Assembly (NCBI GenBank): GCA_023393375.1
Contig: JAEWLI010000218.1
Location: 28,648-92,647, forward strand
DNA: 64,000 nucleotides
From: Bacteroidota bacterium
GTDB taxonomy: Bacteria; Bacteroidota; Bacteroidia; Cytophagales; Cyclobacteriaceae
Direction: 5' to 3'
Position numbers and translations under genes: made by a program. Below are positions 8,859 to 17,120 of the stretch, piece by piece. How positions within the stretch are numbered: position 1 is the stretch's first letter; each line of letters opens with the position of its first letter. A model generated the notes under the pieces. The model had not been told where the DNA came from, searched no databases, and saw only the letters and a program-made list of their open reading frames with translations.

Positions 8859-10128
8859 TTAGCATATATGGCAAATAAATTGAAAAAGTACTTCCTTTTT
8901 TTATGTCACTTTTTACAAGAACCTTACCCTTATGGGCCTTTACAAGTTCTTTTACATAATTTAATCCCAATCCAAATCCTTTCACATTATGAATATTACC
9001 GGTAGGTATCCTGTAAAATTTATCAAAAATCTTTTTCTGAGCATCTTCTGTCATGCCTATACCATTGTCAGTGATGTTGATTACCACAAATTTATCCTTG
9101 TTGTCGGTAGAAATCAGTATTTCAGGATCATTCTCATTATATTTTATGGCATTGTCGAGCAGATTATAAAGTACATTGGTAATGTGCAGTTTATCGGCCC
9201 TAATCAAAGATTCATGAGCCAGAAGGTCAAGTGAAAATTTCCCGTTTTTATTTTGTAATGTAGGTTGAATAATTGTCAACGATTCCTCTATCACCTCATG
9301 TATATCCAAGATATCATATTTAAGATTTATTTTATCTTTCTCAATCGTAGCCATTTGTAATATACGCTCTACCTGGGTTTTTAACCTTACAGCTTCATCA
9401 TTGATGATATTGGCGTAACTTTTCAGTCGCTCAGGGTTTGTGAAAATCTCAGGATTTTTTAATACATTGGAAGAGATGGTAATAGTAGAAATAGGTGTTT
9501 TAAATTCATGGGTCATGTTATTGATAAAATCCTTTTGGATTTCAGAGAGCCTTTTCTGCCGAAATACAATAAATAAGGTATACACAAAAAAAAGAATGAC
9601 TACTAATGCCGCAATGGAAGAAAATGACCAGGCTTCAATTCTCTTAAAAATGGCCATATCTTTTGATGGAAAATTAATGCTGAAATAGTAACTTTCATTT
9701 GACCAGATTGGAAATTGAGTTCTTTTCAAATTATTGGTCTGGTTGTTGGAAAAGCTCACATAGTTGCCGTAAGTCATTTTTTGGTGATGGCAATCGTACA
9801 AACCAAATTCAAAATCCATCAACAAATTCCTTTTCTGCAATTCTCTTTTTAAAAGATGTTCAAGTACATCCTTGTCTATTGGATTAGTAAGCCTCACCAC
9901 AAAATAACCATCTTCGATATGGTGAACGATTTTCTGTTCGGGCATATCCAAATGGTAATCTTCAAAAATATTATGAGCTACGGTTTTTAATGCAAAATAA
10001 ATTTCTTTATTAAGTTGGTTTTCCTGGAGTTCATAGGCTTTCCTCACCCAATGGATTTGAGTTAATACAATGCCAATAATAGATAATGCACCTAAAAGGG
10101 TTATTAATCGAATGGTATTTCTATTCAT
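8842..10128 (-). CDS. Sensor histidine kinase (RprX-like)
   Basis: The 428-residue kinase has two membrane helices (about 8-25 and 169-189) enclosing a periplasmic sensor of some 140 residues. The HisKA domain carries FINNMTHEFKTP with the phospho-acceptor H207. The HATPase domain shows the N box (VLYNLLDNAIKYNEN), the G1 box (ITDNGIGM) and the G2 box (VKGFGLGLNYV). It autophosphorylates and passes the phosphate to the response regulator encoded downstream. The sensor domain has no motif I can name, so the stimulus is unknown. It is the first gene of a two-gene operon, divergent from the DUF1573 gene. Confidence 0.93.
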   Translation of the reverse strand: MNRNTIRLITLLGALSIIGIVLTQIHWVRKAYELQENQLNKEIYFALKTVAHNIFEDYHLDMPEQKIVHHIEDGYFVVRLTNPIDKDVLEHLLKRELQKRNLLMDFEFGLYDCHHQKMTYGNYVSFSNNQTNNLKRTQFPIWSNESYYFSINFPSKDMAIFKRIEAWSFSSIAALVVILFFVYTLFIVFRQKRLSEIQKDFINNMTHEFKTPISTITISSNVLKNPEIFTNPERLKSYANIINDEAVRLKTQVERILQMATIEKDKINLKYDILDIHEVIEESLTIIQPTLQNKNGKFSLDLLAHESLIRADKLHITNVLYNLLDNAIKYNENDPEILISTDNKDKFVVINITDNGIGMTEDAQKKIFDKFYRIPTGNIHNVKGFGLGLNYVKELVKAHKGKVLVKSDIKKGSTFSIYLPYMLNGHES

Positions 10129-10221
10129 CTACCTAAAATTAAAATTAATATCCATTTTGTGAAAATCTTTAACACCTTATTAACATAAATTACAATTTCG
10201 TTAACGTTATAAATTTTAGAA

Positions 10222-10251
10222 ATATGCATATTTGTATGTGCTGATATGCAT
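10222..10251. promoter_or_regulatory. Pair of ATATGCAT palindromes between divergent genes
   Basis: ATATGCATAT at 10222-10231 and ATATGCAT at 10244-10251 are spaced 22 bp start to start, about two helical turns. They lie between the kinase gene (start at 10128) and the DUF1573 gene (start at 10312). This is the place and shape expected of an operator for a dimeric regulator. Binding is inference only, and AT-rich DNA makes chance matches fairly likely. Confidence 0.3.
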
Positions 10252-10311
10252 AATTTTAAAAACAAATTTGAGAAAAGGTTAATTCATATTATATAAAAAA
10301 ATAAAACTCTT

Positions 10312-10731
10312 ATGAAAAAGGTCTTGTTTTTAGCCAGTCTGGCAATTACAGTTATGTTACTTATTTCGGCTAATATCAAAAGTGCAAACTTTGGCATGGC
10401 TAAATTTACATGGAATGAAACCACCCACGATTTTGGTAAAATTGTACAGGGGAAACCAGTAGCCACTGAGTTTAAGTTTAAAAATACCGGTGATGTGCCA
10501 TTAGTGATTTCTAATGTGCGCGGATCATGTGGATGCACAGTTACAGACTATACCAAAGAGGCTGTGGCTCCCGGTAAAGAAGGAATGGTAAAAGCAACTT
10601 TTAATTCTGCGCGTGCAGGGGTTTTTAGTAAAACAGTTACTGTAACCGCAAATGTTGAAGGAGGTACAGAAACCCTTACAATTAAGGGAGAAGTAACTCC
10701 TCAGGAAGATAAAACACAAAAAGAAAGCTAG
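10312..10731 (+). CDS. DUF1573 domain protein
   Basis: The 139 residues begin with a signal peptide (KKVLFLASLAITVMLLISAN). One immunoglobulin-like DUF1573 domain follows, with the family signatures THDFGKIVQGKPVATEFKFKN, SCGCTV (the conserved Cys-Gly-Cys) and APGKEGMVKATFNS. DUF1573 proteins are abundant in Bacteroidota. They are exported and sit in the periplasm or on the surface, but their role is not established; the Ig-like fold and paired cysteines suggest binding rather than catalysis. It is a single-gene unit with its own terminator, divergent from the two-component operon. Confidence 0.88.
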   Translation: MKKVLFLASLAITVMLLISANIKSANFGMAKFTWNETTHDFGKIVQGKPVATEFKFKNTGDVPLVISNVRGSCGCTVTDYTKEAVAPGKEGMVKATFNSARAGVFSKTVTVTANVEGGTETLTIKGEVTPQEDKTQKES

Positions 10732-10760
10732 TTTAAAATAAATTTGGGGGTTGTATAAAA

Positions 10761-10789
10761 AAGGTTGTTCGCAAGAACAGCCTTTTTTT
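10761..10789 (+). terminator. Intrinsic terminator after the DUF1573 gene
   Basis: The hairpin AAGGTTGTTC-GCAA-GAACAGCCTT (one G-T pair, tetraloop) is followed by a run of Ts ending at 10789. It lies 30 bases after the stop codon. Confidence 0.88.
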
Positions 10790-10839
10790 AATCCCTCACA
10801 TGATATATATATTAATAGATACAAAGCCTAGAGGTATCA

Positions 10840-10971
10840 TTACCGGTAGGAGATCAGTGTATTTTTATTACACCCTCTTGTGCAACACATATATTTCTTT
10901 CTATCCAACCAAATCTGAAAATTCTGTTCAGTAGGAAAAGAAAAAAATTTAAGAATTTCTTTATCATTCAT
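10840..10971 (-). CDS. Possible 43-residue cysteine-containing small protein
   Basis: A short frame runs from ATG at 10971 to TAA at 10840. The product is acidic then basic, with FPTEQNFQIWLDRKKYMCC and a CCxxxC pattern (YMCCTRGCNKN) that looks like half of a zinc site. It lies in a 650-base stretch that otherwise has no gene. I know no family for it. It may be a real small protein, the relic of a longer one, or chance; there is no promoter or ribosome site to decide. Confidence 0.2.
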   Translation of the reverse strand: MNDKEILKFFSFPTEQNFQIWLDRKKYMCCTRGCNKNTLISYR

Positions 10972-11441
10972 ATTTTTTCTTACATACCATTACTATTGCA
11001 TAACCATGTAGTTTTTTATATTTGTAAATATCCATATACAGATGTAACGGTACGGGCATGACCTCAGCTAGAAGGAATTCATAATCTTCAATCAAAGGCA
11101 TGAAAATGTATAAATATTTTAGGTATTGATTATTTTCAAATAGTTGAAAATAAAATATTAATTATTGATAATGCGGAGACTACAAAAATAAATGAAAAAA
11201 AAACAAAGCAGCGTAATTGTATTTATCAGATTAATTCCTATATTCACATAATTATGTTTGGTGTAGGATGATTTCAAGATATATCATTTTGTTATAATAA
11301 ATGTAAGGAAAAAATAATTACAATAATTTTAAAGATATTTAAGAATTAACTATTAAAGTTTTTACGAAAATGTTAATTTTAAAGAAATATATTACATTAC
11401 TTATTAAACCTATATCAGAATAAAAAAATATAGAAATATAT
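10972..11441. other. AT-rich stretch without recognised genes
   Basis: About 470 bases upstream of the 481-residue protein gene. It is very rich in A and T, with many short stops in all frames. I found no RNA gene, repeat or clear promoter in it. Confidence 0.5.
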
Positions 11442-12887
11442 ATGGCCAAGCTGAAAAACATCATTAAGCAGTTGTCGGATACCGATTTTGAAGCAATCCA
11501 CACCTCATTGATCGAAAGTAATGCGGATAAATCCGCTTACCTACTCAAGTCGATGAGAGAGAAACATCTTTCAGACAACAAAATTATGGTTGAACTGGAT
11601 GTAAATACCAATGCGTATTATACATTAAGATCCAGATTGAACCAGAAGATTGAGGAATACCTTTTGCAACAAATGGAAAATCCACGTACCGATATCCTAA
11701 AAAAGGTAGCCAATATCAATGAAATTATTTTCACAAAAAAGACAGCAATAGCGATAGCTACTCTTAAAAAGCTTGAAAAGGAGCTTCTGGATTATGATCT
11801 TTCAAATGAATTGACCATAGTCTATAAATCGCTTAAGAAGCTTCATATAAACTCACCGGAACTTTTCAACTATTCGCAATTGTACAACAAGCATGTAGCA
11901 TATATGCTTGCGGTAGATAAGGCAGAAGATCTTTTGGCCGAATATTTCAAGAAGTATGGCAATTATACCCTCACTGGTGAAGATACAGACAAACTGGAAC
12001 TCACCTACTTGAGCAGAGAAATGAACAATGTATGTGGACTGTACAAATCTCACAGATTGTATGTTTACCAAAGTTGTTTAAATATTTACCACCGCTTGTT
12101 TGTGGAAAAAGAAGAAGATATAGTAGGTGAAGATGTAGAACCTATCGAGGATATTCTTACCAATATTCAAAAGATTTTCAATCTCTACCATTTGGATTCG
12201 ATTTATTACCATCTTCAAATCGTATTTGATTTTCTTAAGCTGGAGTATTACAACCATTATAAGGTGTACAGGAAAGCAGAAAATTATTTTGAAGAAGTAA
12301 ATGAAGCCGCCAGTGCATTGATGTCCAATTATAGTCTTTTCACCTATCCTGCACAATTTCTGGTTACCAAGGTACAGCGTCATATCAGAATGGATTCAGT
12401 TGAGGAAATGTATGAAGAGAATGATGGATTGTTTCACGATTTTGAATGTGATAAAAATGACGTACCGAAATTCATCACCTACGTTACTTATAGGTCTTTG
12501 TCATGTTATTATGCAAAAAAATACGATGAAGCCGCACGCTGGTTGAATAACCTTCTTAATGAAGTTAGCTTTAAGAAATATCCAACAGCACAATTGGAAA
12601 TAAAAGTAATCCTGGCCTTGCAATATTGTTTATTGAATGATTTTGATTTGTTTAATCAATTGATAAACAGCATTCAGAGACAAATGAGGCTGCTTGGGAA
12701 AGATGCTTGTGACCACATTATGGCTTTGACCAAAATCCTAAAAATTGCTATCAGCGATTCTAAAAAGAATAAGCAAAATAAAATCCACAGTCTTGTGGGT
12801 AAGTTGGATAGAATGGACAGGAGCTATTTTGCACCGACAATGCTAATCAAAATGGATGATGAATTTATAAAGAGATTAAGTCGTTGA
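11442..12887 (+). CDS. Unrecognised 481-residue helical protein
   Basis: I do not recognise this protein. It has no signal peptide or membrane helix, so it should be cytoplasmic. It is strongly helical with many aromatic and charged residues and repeated patterns such as LLAEYFKKYGNY, YQSCLNIYHRLF and YYAKKYDEAARWLNNLL. The last resembles a TPR-like helical hairpin, so an all-alpha solenoid that binds other proteins is plausible. The N-terminal part (LSDTDFEAIHTSLIESNADKS) looks like a separate small helical domain. Its stop codon lies inside a perfect 18-bp inverted repeat shared with the convergent orphan receiver gene. No enzyme motif is visible. Confidence 0.6.
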   Translation: MAKLKNIIKQLSDTDFEAIHTSLIESNADKSAYLLKSMREKHLSDNKIMVELDVNTNAYYTLRSRLNQKIEEYLLQQMENPRTDILKKVANINEIIFTKKTAIAIATLKKLEKELLDYDLSNELTIVYKSLKKLHINSPELFNYSQLYNKHVAYMLAVDKAEDLLAEYFKKYGNYTLTGEDTDKLELTYLSREMNNVCGLYKSHRLYVYQSCLNIYHRLFVEKEEDIVGEDVEPIEDILTNIQKIFNLYHLDSIYYHLQIVFDFLKLEYYNHYKVYRKAENYFEEVNEAASALMSNYSLFTYPAQFLVTKVQRHIRMDSVEEMYEENDGLFHDFECDKNDVPKFITYVTYRSLSCYYAKKYDEAARWLNNLLNEVSFKKYPTAQLEIKVILALQYCLLNDFDLFNQLINSIQRQMRLLGKDACDHIMALTKILKIAISDSKKNKQNKIHSLVGKLDRMDRSYFAPTMLIKMDDEFIKRLSR

Positions 12888-12908
12888 TGATCAACGACTT
12901 AATCTCTT
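12870..12908. terminator. Perfect 18-bp hairpin between convergent genes
   Basis: The arms 12870-12887 and 12891-12908 are exact complements with a 3-base loop. The left arm contains the last codons and the stop of the 481-residue protein. The site lies between two converging genes and probably ends transcription from both sides, though no strong T-run follows on either strand. Confidence 0.65.
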
Positions 12909-12933
12909 ATAATTTATTAAGAATTGCTTTTTA

Positions 12934-13353
12934 TTAAAGATCCAGTTTCTCGAGATTTTCCTGAGATAACGGTTTATTTATGTATTTCTTTACGTAGCTA
13001 TACTTTTTAGACTTGTTTACGTCTTGGGGATTTATAGACGAAGTAAGCATTACGATGTTGCATTTCTTTTTGGTAGCATCTGACAGCTTTTCGAATTCAT
13101 CAAGAAATTGAAACCCATCCATAAGAGGCATATCAATATCTAAAAAGATAACATCCGGCAATACTTCAAGAGCAATGTTATTGATTTTCTCAATATTTCT
13201 TAAAAATTCAATAGCACTTCTCGCACCGGTATGCGTAAAGATGTGCTCTGTAATGCTCGCTGCTTCGATCATTTTTTGATTAATGAGATTGTCAATTTCA
13301 TTATCGTCAATCAACATTACAGCATAATACTTCCTTTTGTTTCTGTCTGACAT
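12934..13353 (-). CDS. Single-domain response regulator (orphan receiver)
   Basis: The 139 residues form a receiver domain alone: the acidic patch in MLIDDNEIDN, phospho-acceptor Asp in VIFLDIDMPLMDGF, the Thr in VMLTSSI, and the Lys in KKYINKPLS. There is no output domain, so it works like CheY or as a step in a phosphorelay, through protein contacts. No kinase gene is adjacent. It is a paralogue of the receiver at 56915-57319, with the same MDG(F/I)xFL and LTSSI signatures. The partner kinase is unknown, perhaps a hybrid kinase elsewhere. Confidence 0.88.
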   Translation of the reverse strand: MSDRNKRKYYAVMLIDDNEIDNLINQKMIEAASITEHIFTHTGARSAIEFLRNIEKINNIALEVLPDVIFLDIDMPLMDGFQFLDEFEKLSDATKKKCNIVMLTSSINPQDVNKSKKYSYVKKYINKPLSQENLEKLDL

Positions 13354-13748
13354 ATCTATATGATATTAATAATTATTTTGCCACTGGCATTTATCACAAT
13401 TTTCCATAAATTAACAATATTGCCTGTTAATTTACAAAAATTAATTATCTTTTTTTTATAATCTCCCTTTTGAAGGGATTATTTGTTCGAAAATAAAAAA
13501 AAATTAAAACAATATAAACATAATTATAGAAAAACACAAAACTTTTTTAATCCTTATAGAAGATTAATTGTAAATATGTTTTCCTAAGATTTAATTTAAT
13601 AAGGATAAAGATATAACTTATTAACAAACAAGAAGATAAAAAAGAAGTAATTTTTGTTACCAACATTGTGAAGCTCATTATATAAACTACAAACATTTAT
13701 AACTGCTCTCTTTCCATCAAGTAGATAAGATTTTTCAAAAAATATTTC
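13354..13748. other. AT-rich intergenic region
   Basis: About 395 bases between the start of the orphan receiver gene and the end of the protease gene. It must hold the receiver's promoter, but I see no consensus match. A weak imperfect hairpin (13458-13482, CCCTT/AAGGG core) has no T-run. No gene is visible. Confidence 0.5.
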
Positions 13749-14972
13749 TTATTTTCCTGAAGATGGCTGCAATGGTTCCATTGCAATTTCATGATCATCT
13801 CCACGAGCACTTTTCAATGAGGCATTTAAAGAGATTACCTCTCCTTTCCTGAGAACCTTTACTTCCACATTATCCCCTGGTCTTTTTTGAGCAATTAATT
13901 CTTGTAACTGTGGGACAGAATTAACAGGAACATTATTAATAGAAATGATCACATCCCGTGATTTTAGGCCTGCTTTCTGAGCTGCACCATCCCGGGCCAC
14001 CCCGTCTACAAACACGCCATTGTTTAAATCAAAGTTCACCACATCTTCTACATTAATATCTACCTCTGAAATGCTCACACCAAGTAACGCCCGTTGAACA
14101 GCTCCAAATTCCAGTAAGTCGTTCATCACTTTTCTTACAATCGATGCAGGAACTGCAAATGAATATCCTGAAAATGATCCTGTGGGAGATGCAATGGCAG
14201 TATTAATACCAATCAATTCCCCTTTCAGGTTAATTAACGCACCTCCGCTATTTCCTGGATTTACTGCGGCATCTGTTTGAATAAATGATTCAATTCTAAG
14301 GCTGTCCCTCAAAATGCCAATATTCCTGCCTTTGGCACTCACAATACCTGCAGTAACTGTTGAGGTGAGGTCATATGAACGACCGTGGGCATATGGATTG
14401 CCTATGGCCAGTACCCATTCACCAATTTTTAGTTGGTCAGAATTGCCAAACGTAGCAAAAGGTAAGTTTTCTCCGTTGATTTTTAGCAATGCCAGGTCGG
14501 TAGTAGGATCCTCTCCTACCAAAGTAGCTTTCACTTTTTTACCATTAAAGAAAGTTACTTCCAAATGTTCAGCCTGATCAATCACATGTTGGTTGGTAAC
14601 AATGTAGCCATCTTCTGAGATGATCACTCCCGAACCGTATCCTAATCCCCTTCTTTCCATAGGACTTTCTGGCTGCATATCAAAAAACTCTTCAAAGGGA
14701 TTGTGAAAGAAACCTCCTCTACCTGAATAAGAGGATTTAATATGAACTACCGTAGGTACTACAGTCTCAGCAGCAAACACGAAATTTATCCCGTCGGGAA
14801 TGATGAACGACGTGTCTGAAAACAAGCTGGCAAGTTTAATCTGCTGCTGTTGTTTAATACTGGCGAAATTAACAGTATCCTTTTCTGAAATTATTAAGAA
14901 TAGGCCCAATGCCACTAATCCACCCAATATTGCCGAAAGAAAAATACTAAAAAAATATGCTTTTTTATTCAT
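13749..14972 (-). CDS. degQ: HtrA/DegQ-type periplasmic serine protease
   Basis: This protease-chaperone degrades misfolded envelope proteins. The 407 residues have an N-terminal membrane or signal segment (about 7-27) and a trypsin-like domain with the full catalytic triad: H129 (TNQHVID), D159 (TTDLAL) and S242 (NPGNSGGALIN). A single PDZ domain follows (about 295-395, GVFVDGVARDGAAQKAGLKSRDVI). One PDZ instead of two makes it closer to DegS in layout, while the sequence is of the general DegP/DegQ group. The uncleaved-looking N terminus may anchor it to the inner membrane. It is a single-gene unit with a striking inverted repeat upstream. Confidence 0.92.
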   Translation of the reverse strand: MNKKAYFFSIFLSAILGGLVALGLFLIISEKDTVNFASIKQQQQIKLASLFSDTSFIIPDGINFVFAAETVVPTVVHIKSSYSGRGGFFHNPFEEFFDMQPESPMERRGLGYGSGVIISEDGYIVTNQHVIDQAEHLEVTFFNGKKVKATLVGEDPTTDLALLKINGENLPFATFGNSDQLKIGEWVLAIGNPYAHGRSYDLTSTVTAGIVSAKGRNIGILRDSLRIESFIQTDAAVNPGNSGGALINLKGELIGINTAIASPTGSFSGYSFAVPASIVRKVMNDLLEFGAVQRALLGVSISEVDINVEDVVNFDLNNGVFVDGVARDGAAQKAGLKSRDVIISINNVPVNSVPQLQELIAQKRPGDNVEVKVLRKGEVISLNASLKSARGDDHEIAMEPLQPSSGK

Positions 14973-14994
14973 AATTAAAAAATCAGTTTATTAT

Positions 14995-15036
14995 ATAACT
15001 CAATCTTTTGATAATGAGTTATGACCGGTAACCGGT
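14995..15036 (-). promoter_or_regulatory. Possible operator upstream of the degQ-like gene
   Basis: An exact 8-bp inverted repeat, ATAACTCA-12 bases-TGAGTTAT (14995-15022), is followed at once by two ACCGGT palindromes one base apart (15024-15036). It starts 22 bases upstream of the protease start codon. GC-rich palindromes stand out in this AT-rich region. Regulator and effect are unknown. Confidence 0.4.
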
Positions 15037-15111
15037 TAAACGGAATTAAGCCTTAGTGGGATATATTGATTTTATAAATAAGAAAATAGGGAATCTGGAT
15101 GTAAGGGGTCA

Positions 15112-15142
15112 TAAAAAAAGCCCCAGCACCTTGCTGAAGCTT
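15112..15142 (-). terminator. Intrinsic terminator after tRNA-Asn
   Basis: On the minus strand a hairpin (AAGC..CAGCA / TGCTG..GCTT with a small internal loop) is followed by a run of seven Ts. It starts just after the tRNA 3' end. Confidence 0.85.
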
Positions 15143-15149
15143 TTTTGAG

Positions 15150-15223
15150 CTCCCCCACTAGGACTCGAACCTAGGACCTACTGGTTAACAGCCAGCCGCT
15201 CTAACCTGCTGAGCTATGGAGGA
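15150..15223 (-). tRNA. tRNA-Asn (anticodon GTT)
   Basis: The minus strand folds into a standard cloverleaf of 74 bases: acceptor TCCTCCA/TGGGGGA (one T-G pair), discriminator G, D arm with AGCTCAGCAGGTTAGAGC, anticodon loop CTGTTAA between CTGG/CCAG, and T loop TTCGAGT. The anticodon GTT reads Asn codons. CCA is not encoded. Confidence 0.96.
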
Positions 15224-15249
15224 ATATTTATATCCCGCAAACGGGACTG

Positions 15250-15281
15250 CAATATTAGCTACTGTGATTTAATTATGCAAA
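15250..15281 (-). promoter_or_regulatory. Promoter of tRNA-Asn
   Basis: On the minus strand TTTG (15278-15281), 20 bases, then TAATATTG (15250-15257, one mismatch to TAnnTTTG). Transcription would start about 20 bases before the tRNA. The leader holds a small hairpin, TCCCG-TTTG-CGGGA (15233-15246). Confidence 0.55.
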
Positions 15282-15452
15282 ATATCCCTTCAAATATTTT
15301 TTTTAAAAAACTTTGAAAATTTTTTCCAACCACTTCTTTAAAGAAACGATTACAGGATAGTTTTTAGTTCCTGATTAGAGGCCGCTTCGTCTCATACAAA
15401 TCTATTTGAATCGTCGAAAATTGGGTCATTATCTTAATGATTAAATAACAAT

Positions 15453-15476
15453 AAATCACCTCGAAAGAAGTGATTT
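15453..15476 (-). terminator. Probable terminator after the DUF4097 gene
   Basis: On the minus strand AAATCACTTC-TTTC-GAGGTGATTT forms a 10-bp stem with one G-T pair, 20 bases after the stop codon. The sequence after it is T-rich but broken (ATTGTTATTT). Confidence 0.6.
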
Positions 15477-15496
15477 GAACCCCAATCAAATAATTC

Positions 15497-16327
15497 TTAT
15501 TTACCTTTTCTGATAAATACATCCCCATTTACAGTTGAAATTGTTAAAGGTGTACCTCCTCCATTTATCTTTCCTTCCAAATTGAAAACTGAGAAATTAG
15601 GAATCACCGGCATCCCTTCGGAATGCGTATTAGTAGGTTTTATATCAAAATCGGTAAAAGCTTCACCATTTACGGCACTTATTTGAACATCGGCTTTTGA
15701 ATTGACTGGTAATGTAATATCCACAAACCCATTTACTGATGTCAGGGATGATGGCTTATCCCCATTGAGCCGGGTAAAAGTTATTTCAATACCACCATTT
15801 ATATTTGAAGCAACCACAGGCCCAGTCGCATCTTTAATATTAAAATTACTATTTAGTGCATTCAGGTTCATCTCCCCGATCATCCCCGTTATTTGGTATG
15901 CTGATTTAGATGAAGGTTTCATCTCATTAATCGTAAGCTTTGCTTTGTTGGGAATTCTAAAAGTATACTTAGCCTCAGTAGCCTCATTTAAAATACCCAC
16001 TACGGAAAACCGGGAACCGCTTTTATCTACAGACAAACCAATTCCTGTATTGTCGCTGCCCGATGAGGTAAGTGGTTGTAATCCTTTTGCTCTTTCCGAT
16101 GGCTCTTTTGTAGGTTTTGGTGGTTGAGGTTGAGGTTTACCATCACCTTTGTAATTGGTTTCAATAATAATTTCATTTTTATCATGGCCGATGATCGTCA
16201 CATCATGGGAACAAGCCATAATATCAATTTTGTTTGAAGATGTGTTTTCAAACTCCGTCCTGTAATTCTGGGCAGATACCCATATACTAGTAGAGAGGGC
16301 TATAATCACTAAAATCAACTTTTTCAT
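15497..16327 (-). CDS. Exported DUF4097-like beta-repeat protein
   Basis: The 276 residues start with a signal peptide (KKLILVIIALSTSIWVSAQ). A short proline-rich stretch (GKPQPQPPKPTKEPSER, about 63-79) follows, then a region of repeated short beta strands with the pattern V-x-N-G (NINGGIEITF, SVNGFVDITL, AVNGEAFTDF, TVNGDVFIRK). This matches the DUF4097 type beta-helix-like repeats seen in many Bacteroidota adhesin-like proteins. No catalytic residue is visible. It is the last gene behind an ECF sigma factor and its anti-sigma factor, which suggests that it is a target or a sensor partner of that switch. The function is unknown. Confidence 0.68.
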   Translation of the reverse strand: MKKLILVIIALSTSIWVSAQNYRTEFENTSSNKIDIMACSHDVTIIGHDKNEIIIETNYKGDGKPQPQPPKPTKEPSERAKGLQPLTSSGSDNTGIGLSVDKSGSRFSVVGILNEATEAKYTFRIPNKAKLTINEMKPSSKSAYQITGMIGEMNLNALNSNFNIKDATGPVVASNINGGIEITFTRLNGDKPSSLTSVNGFVDITLPVNSKADVQISAVNGEAFTDFDIKPTNTHSEGMPVIPNFSVFNLEGKINGGGTPLTISTVNGDVFIRKGK

Positions 16328-16361
16328 GTCCTTATTTATTTATTAATTTTTTATTTTTCAT

Positions 16362-17120
16362 TTATAACAATTGCATCATTCCCTTTGCAGCCGTTTGCCT
16401 CACCACAGGTAAACTGTTTTCACTTTCGGTCATTTCCCTAAGTTTGGGCAGGGCACTTTTTTCCTGAAGGGTTACCAGCATATTGATCAGCCTGATCTGT
16501 AAATTAGGGTCTTCTTCAATAGAGAGTGCTTGAATAAATGCTTTTCGTACTATTGGCAAATTACCAAATTTAAAAAGCGCATCGGCAGCAGCTATTCTCA
16601 CATTTACATTTTCATCCAGGGTCAGCACATTGAGCAATGCGCTGATGGTTTCATCATCTGCTTCGTCAAGAGTACCTGCCTGATAAGCAGCGAGAATCCG
16701 GTCACTTGCTGACTCCGCATTCAATTGGCGCGCTGTTGTCATTGATTTAATTTCCCTGATGTCCTCTCTCAACGCAACCAACTCCCGGGAATCATTTCCT
16801 TTCATTAACAGTAGGCCCATAACCAAACCAGTAAGCAACAATCCCAACGAAGCTGCAATACCCGAAAACCAGGTCATTTGAATCTGTTTATGTCCTTTGC
16901 TGTCGTTATCATGAATTTTCTCTATTGGGGGAACAAATTCAAACTCCGGAGATGTGTTTTTTCCTGCTTCATAAAACATGGTAAACAGCGACTGATCATA
17001 TTCAAATTCCTCAGGAAATTCACCCCCAATTAGTTTTTCCCGCAGCAATTGTTCTTCTTCTAAAGATGTTTCCCCTTGGTAATACTTTTCCAATAATGTT
17101 TTTATATCAACCTCTTTCAT
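16362..17120 (-). CDS. Membrane-bound anti-sigma factor with HEAT repeats
   Basis: The 252 residues have a short N-terminal cytoplasmic part (LLEKYYQGETSLEEEQLLREKL) typical of Bacteroidota anti-sigma factors without a zinc site. One membrane helix follows (about 86-106, GIAASLGLLLTGLVMGLLLM), then a periplasmic region of HEAT-like repeats (NVNVRIAAADALFKFG, NLQIRLINMLVTLQE, SLPVVRQTAAKGMMQLL). Its start overlaps the sigma factor gene by 14 bases, so the two are coupled. It should hold the sigma factor at the membrane until the periplasmic domain senses a signal. The assignment as anti-sigma rests on context and N-terminal pattern. Confidence 0.75.
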   Translation of the reverse strand: MKEVDIKTLLEKYYQGETSLEEEQLLREKLIGGEFPEEFEYDQSLFTMFYEAGKNTSPEFEFVPPIEKIHDNDSKGHKQIQMTWFSGIAASLGLLLTGLVMGLLLMKGNDSRELVALREDIREIKSMTTARQLNAESASDRILAAYQAGTLDEADDETISALLNVLTLDENVNVRIAAADALFKFGNLPIVRKAFIQALSIEEDPNLQIRLINMLVTLQEKSALPKLREMTESENSLPVVRQTAAKGMMQLL

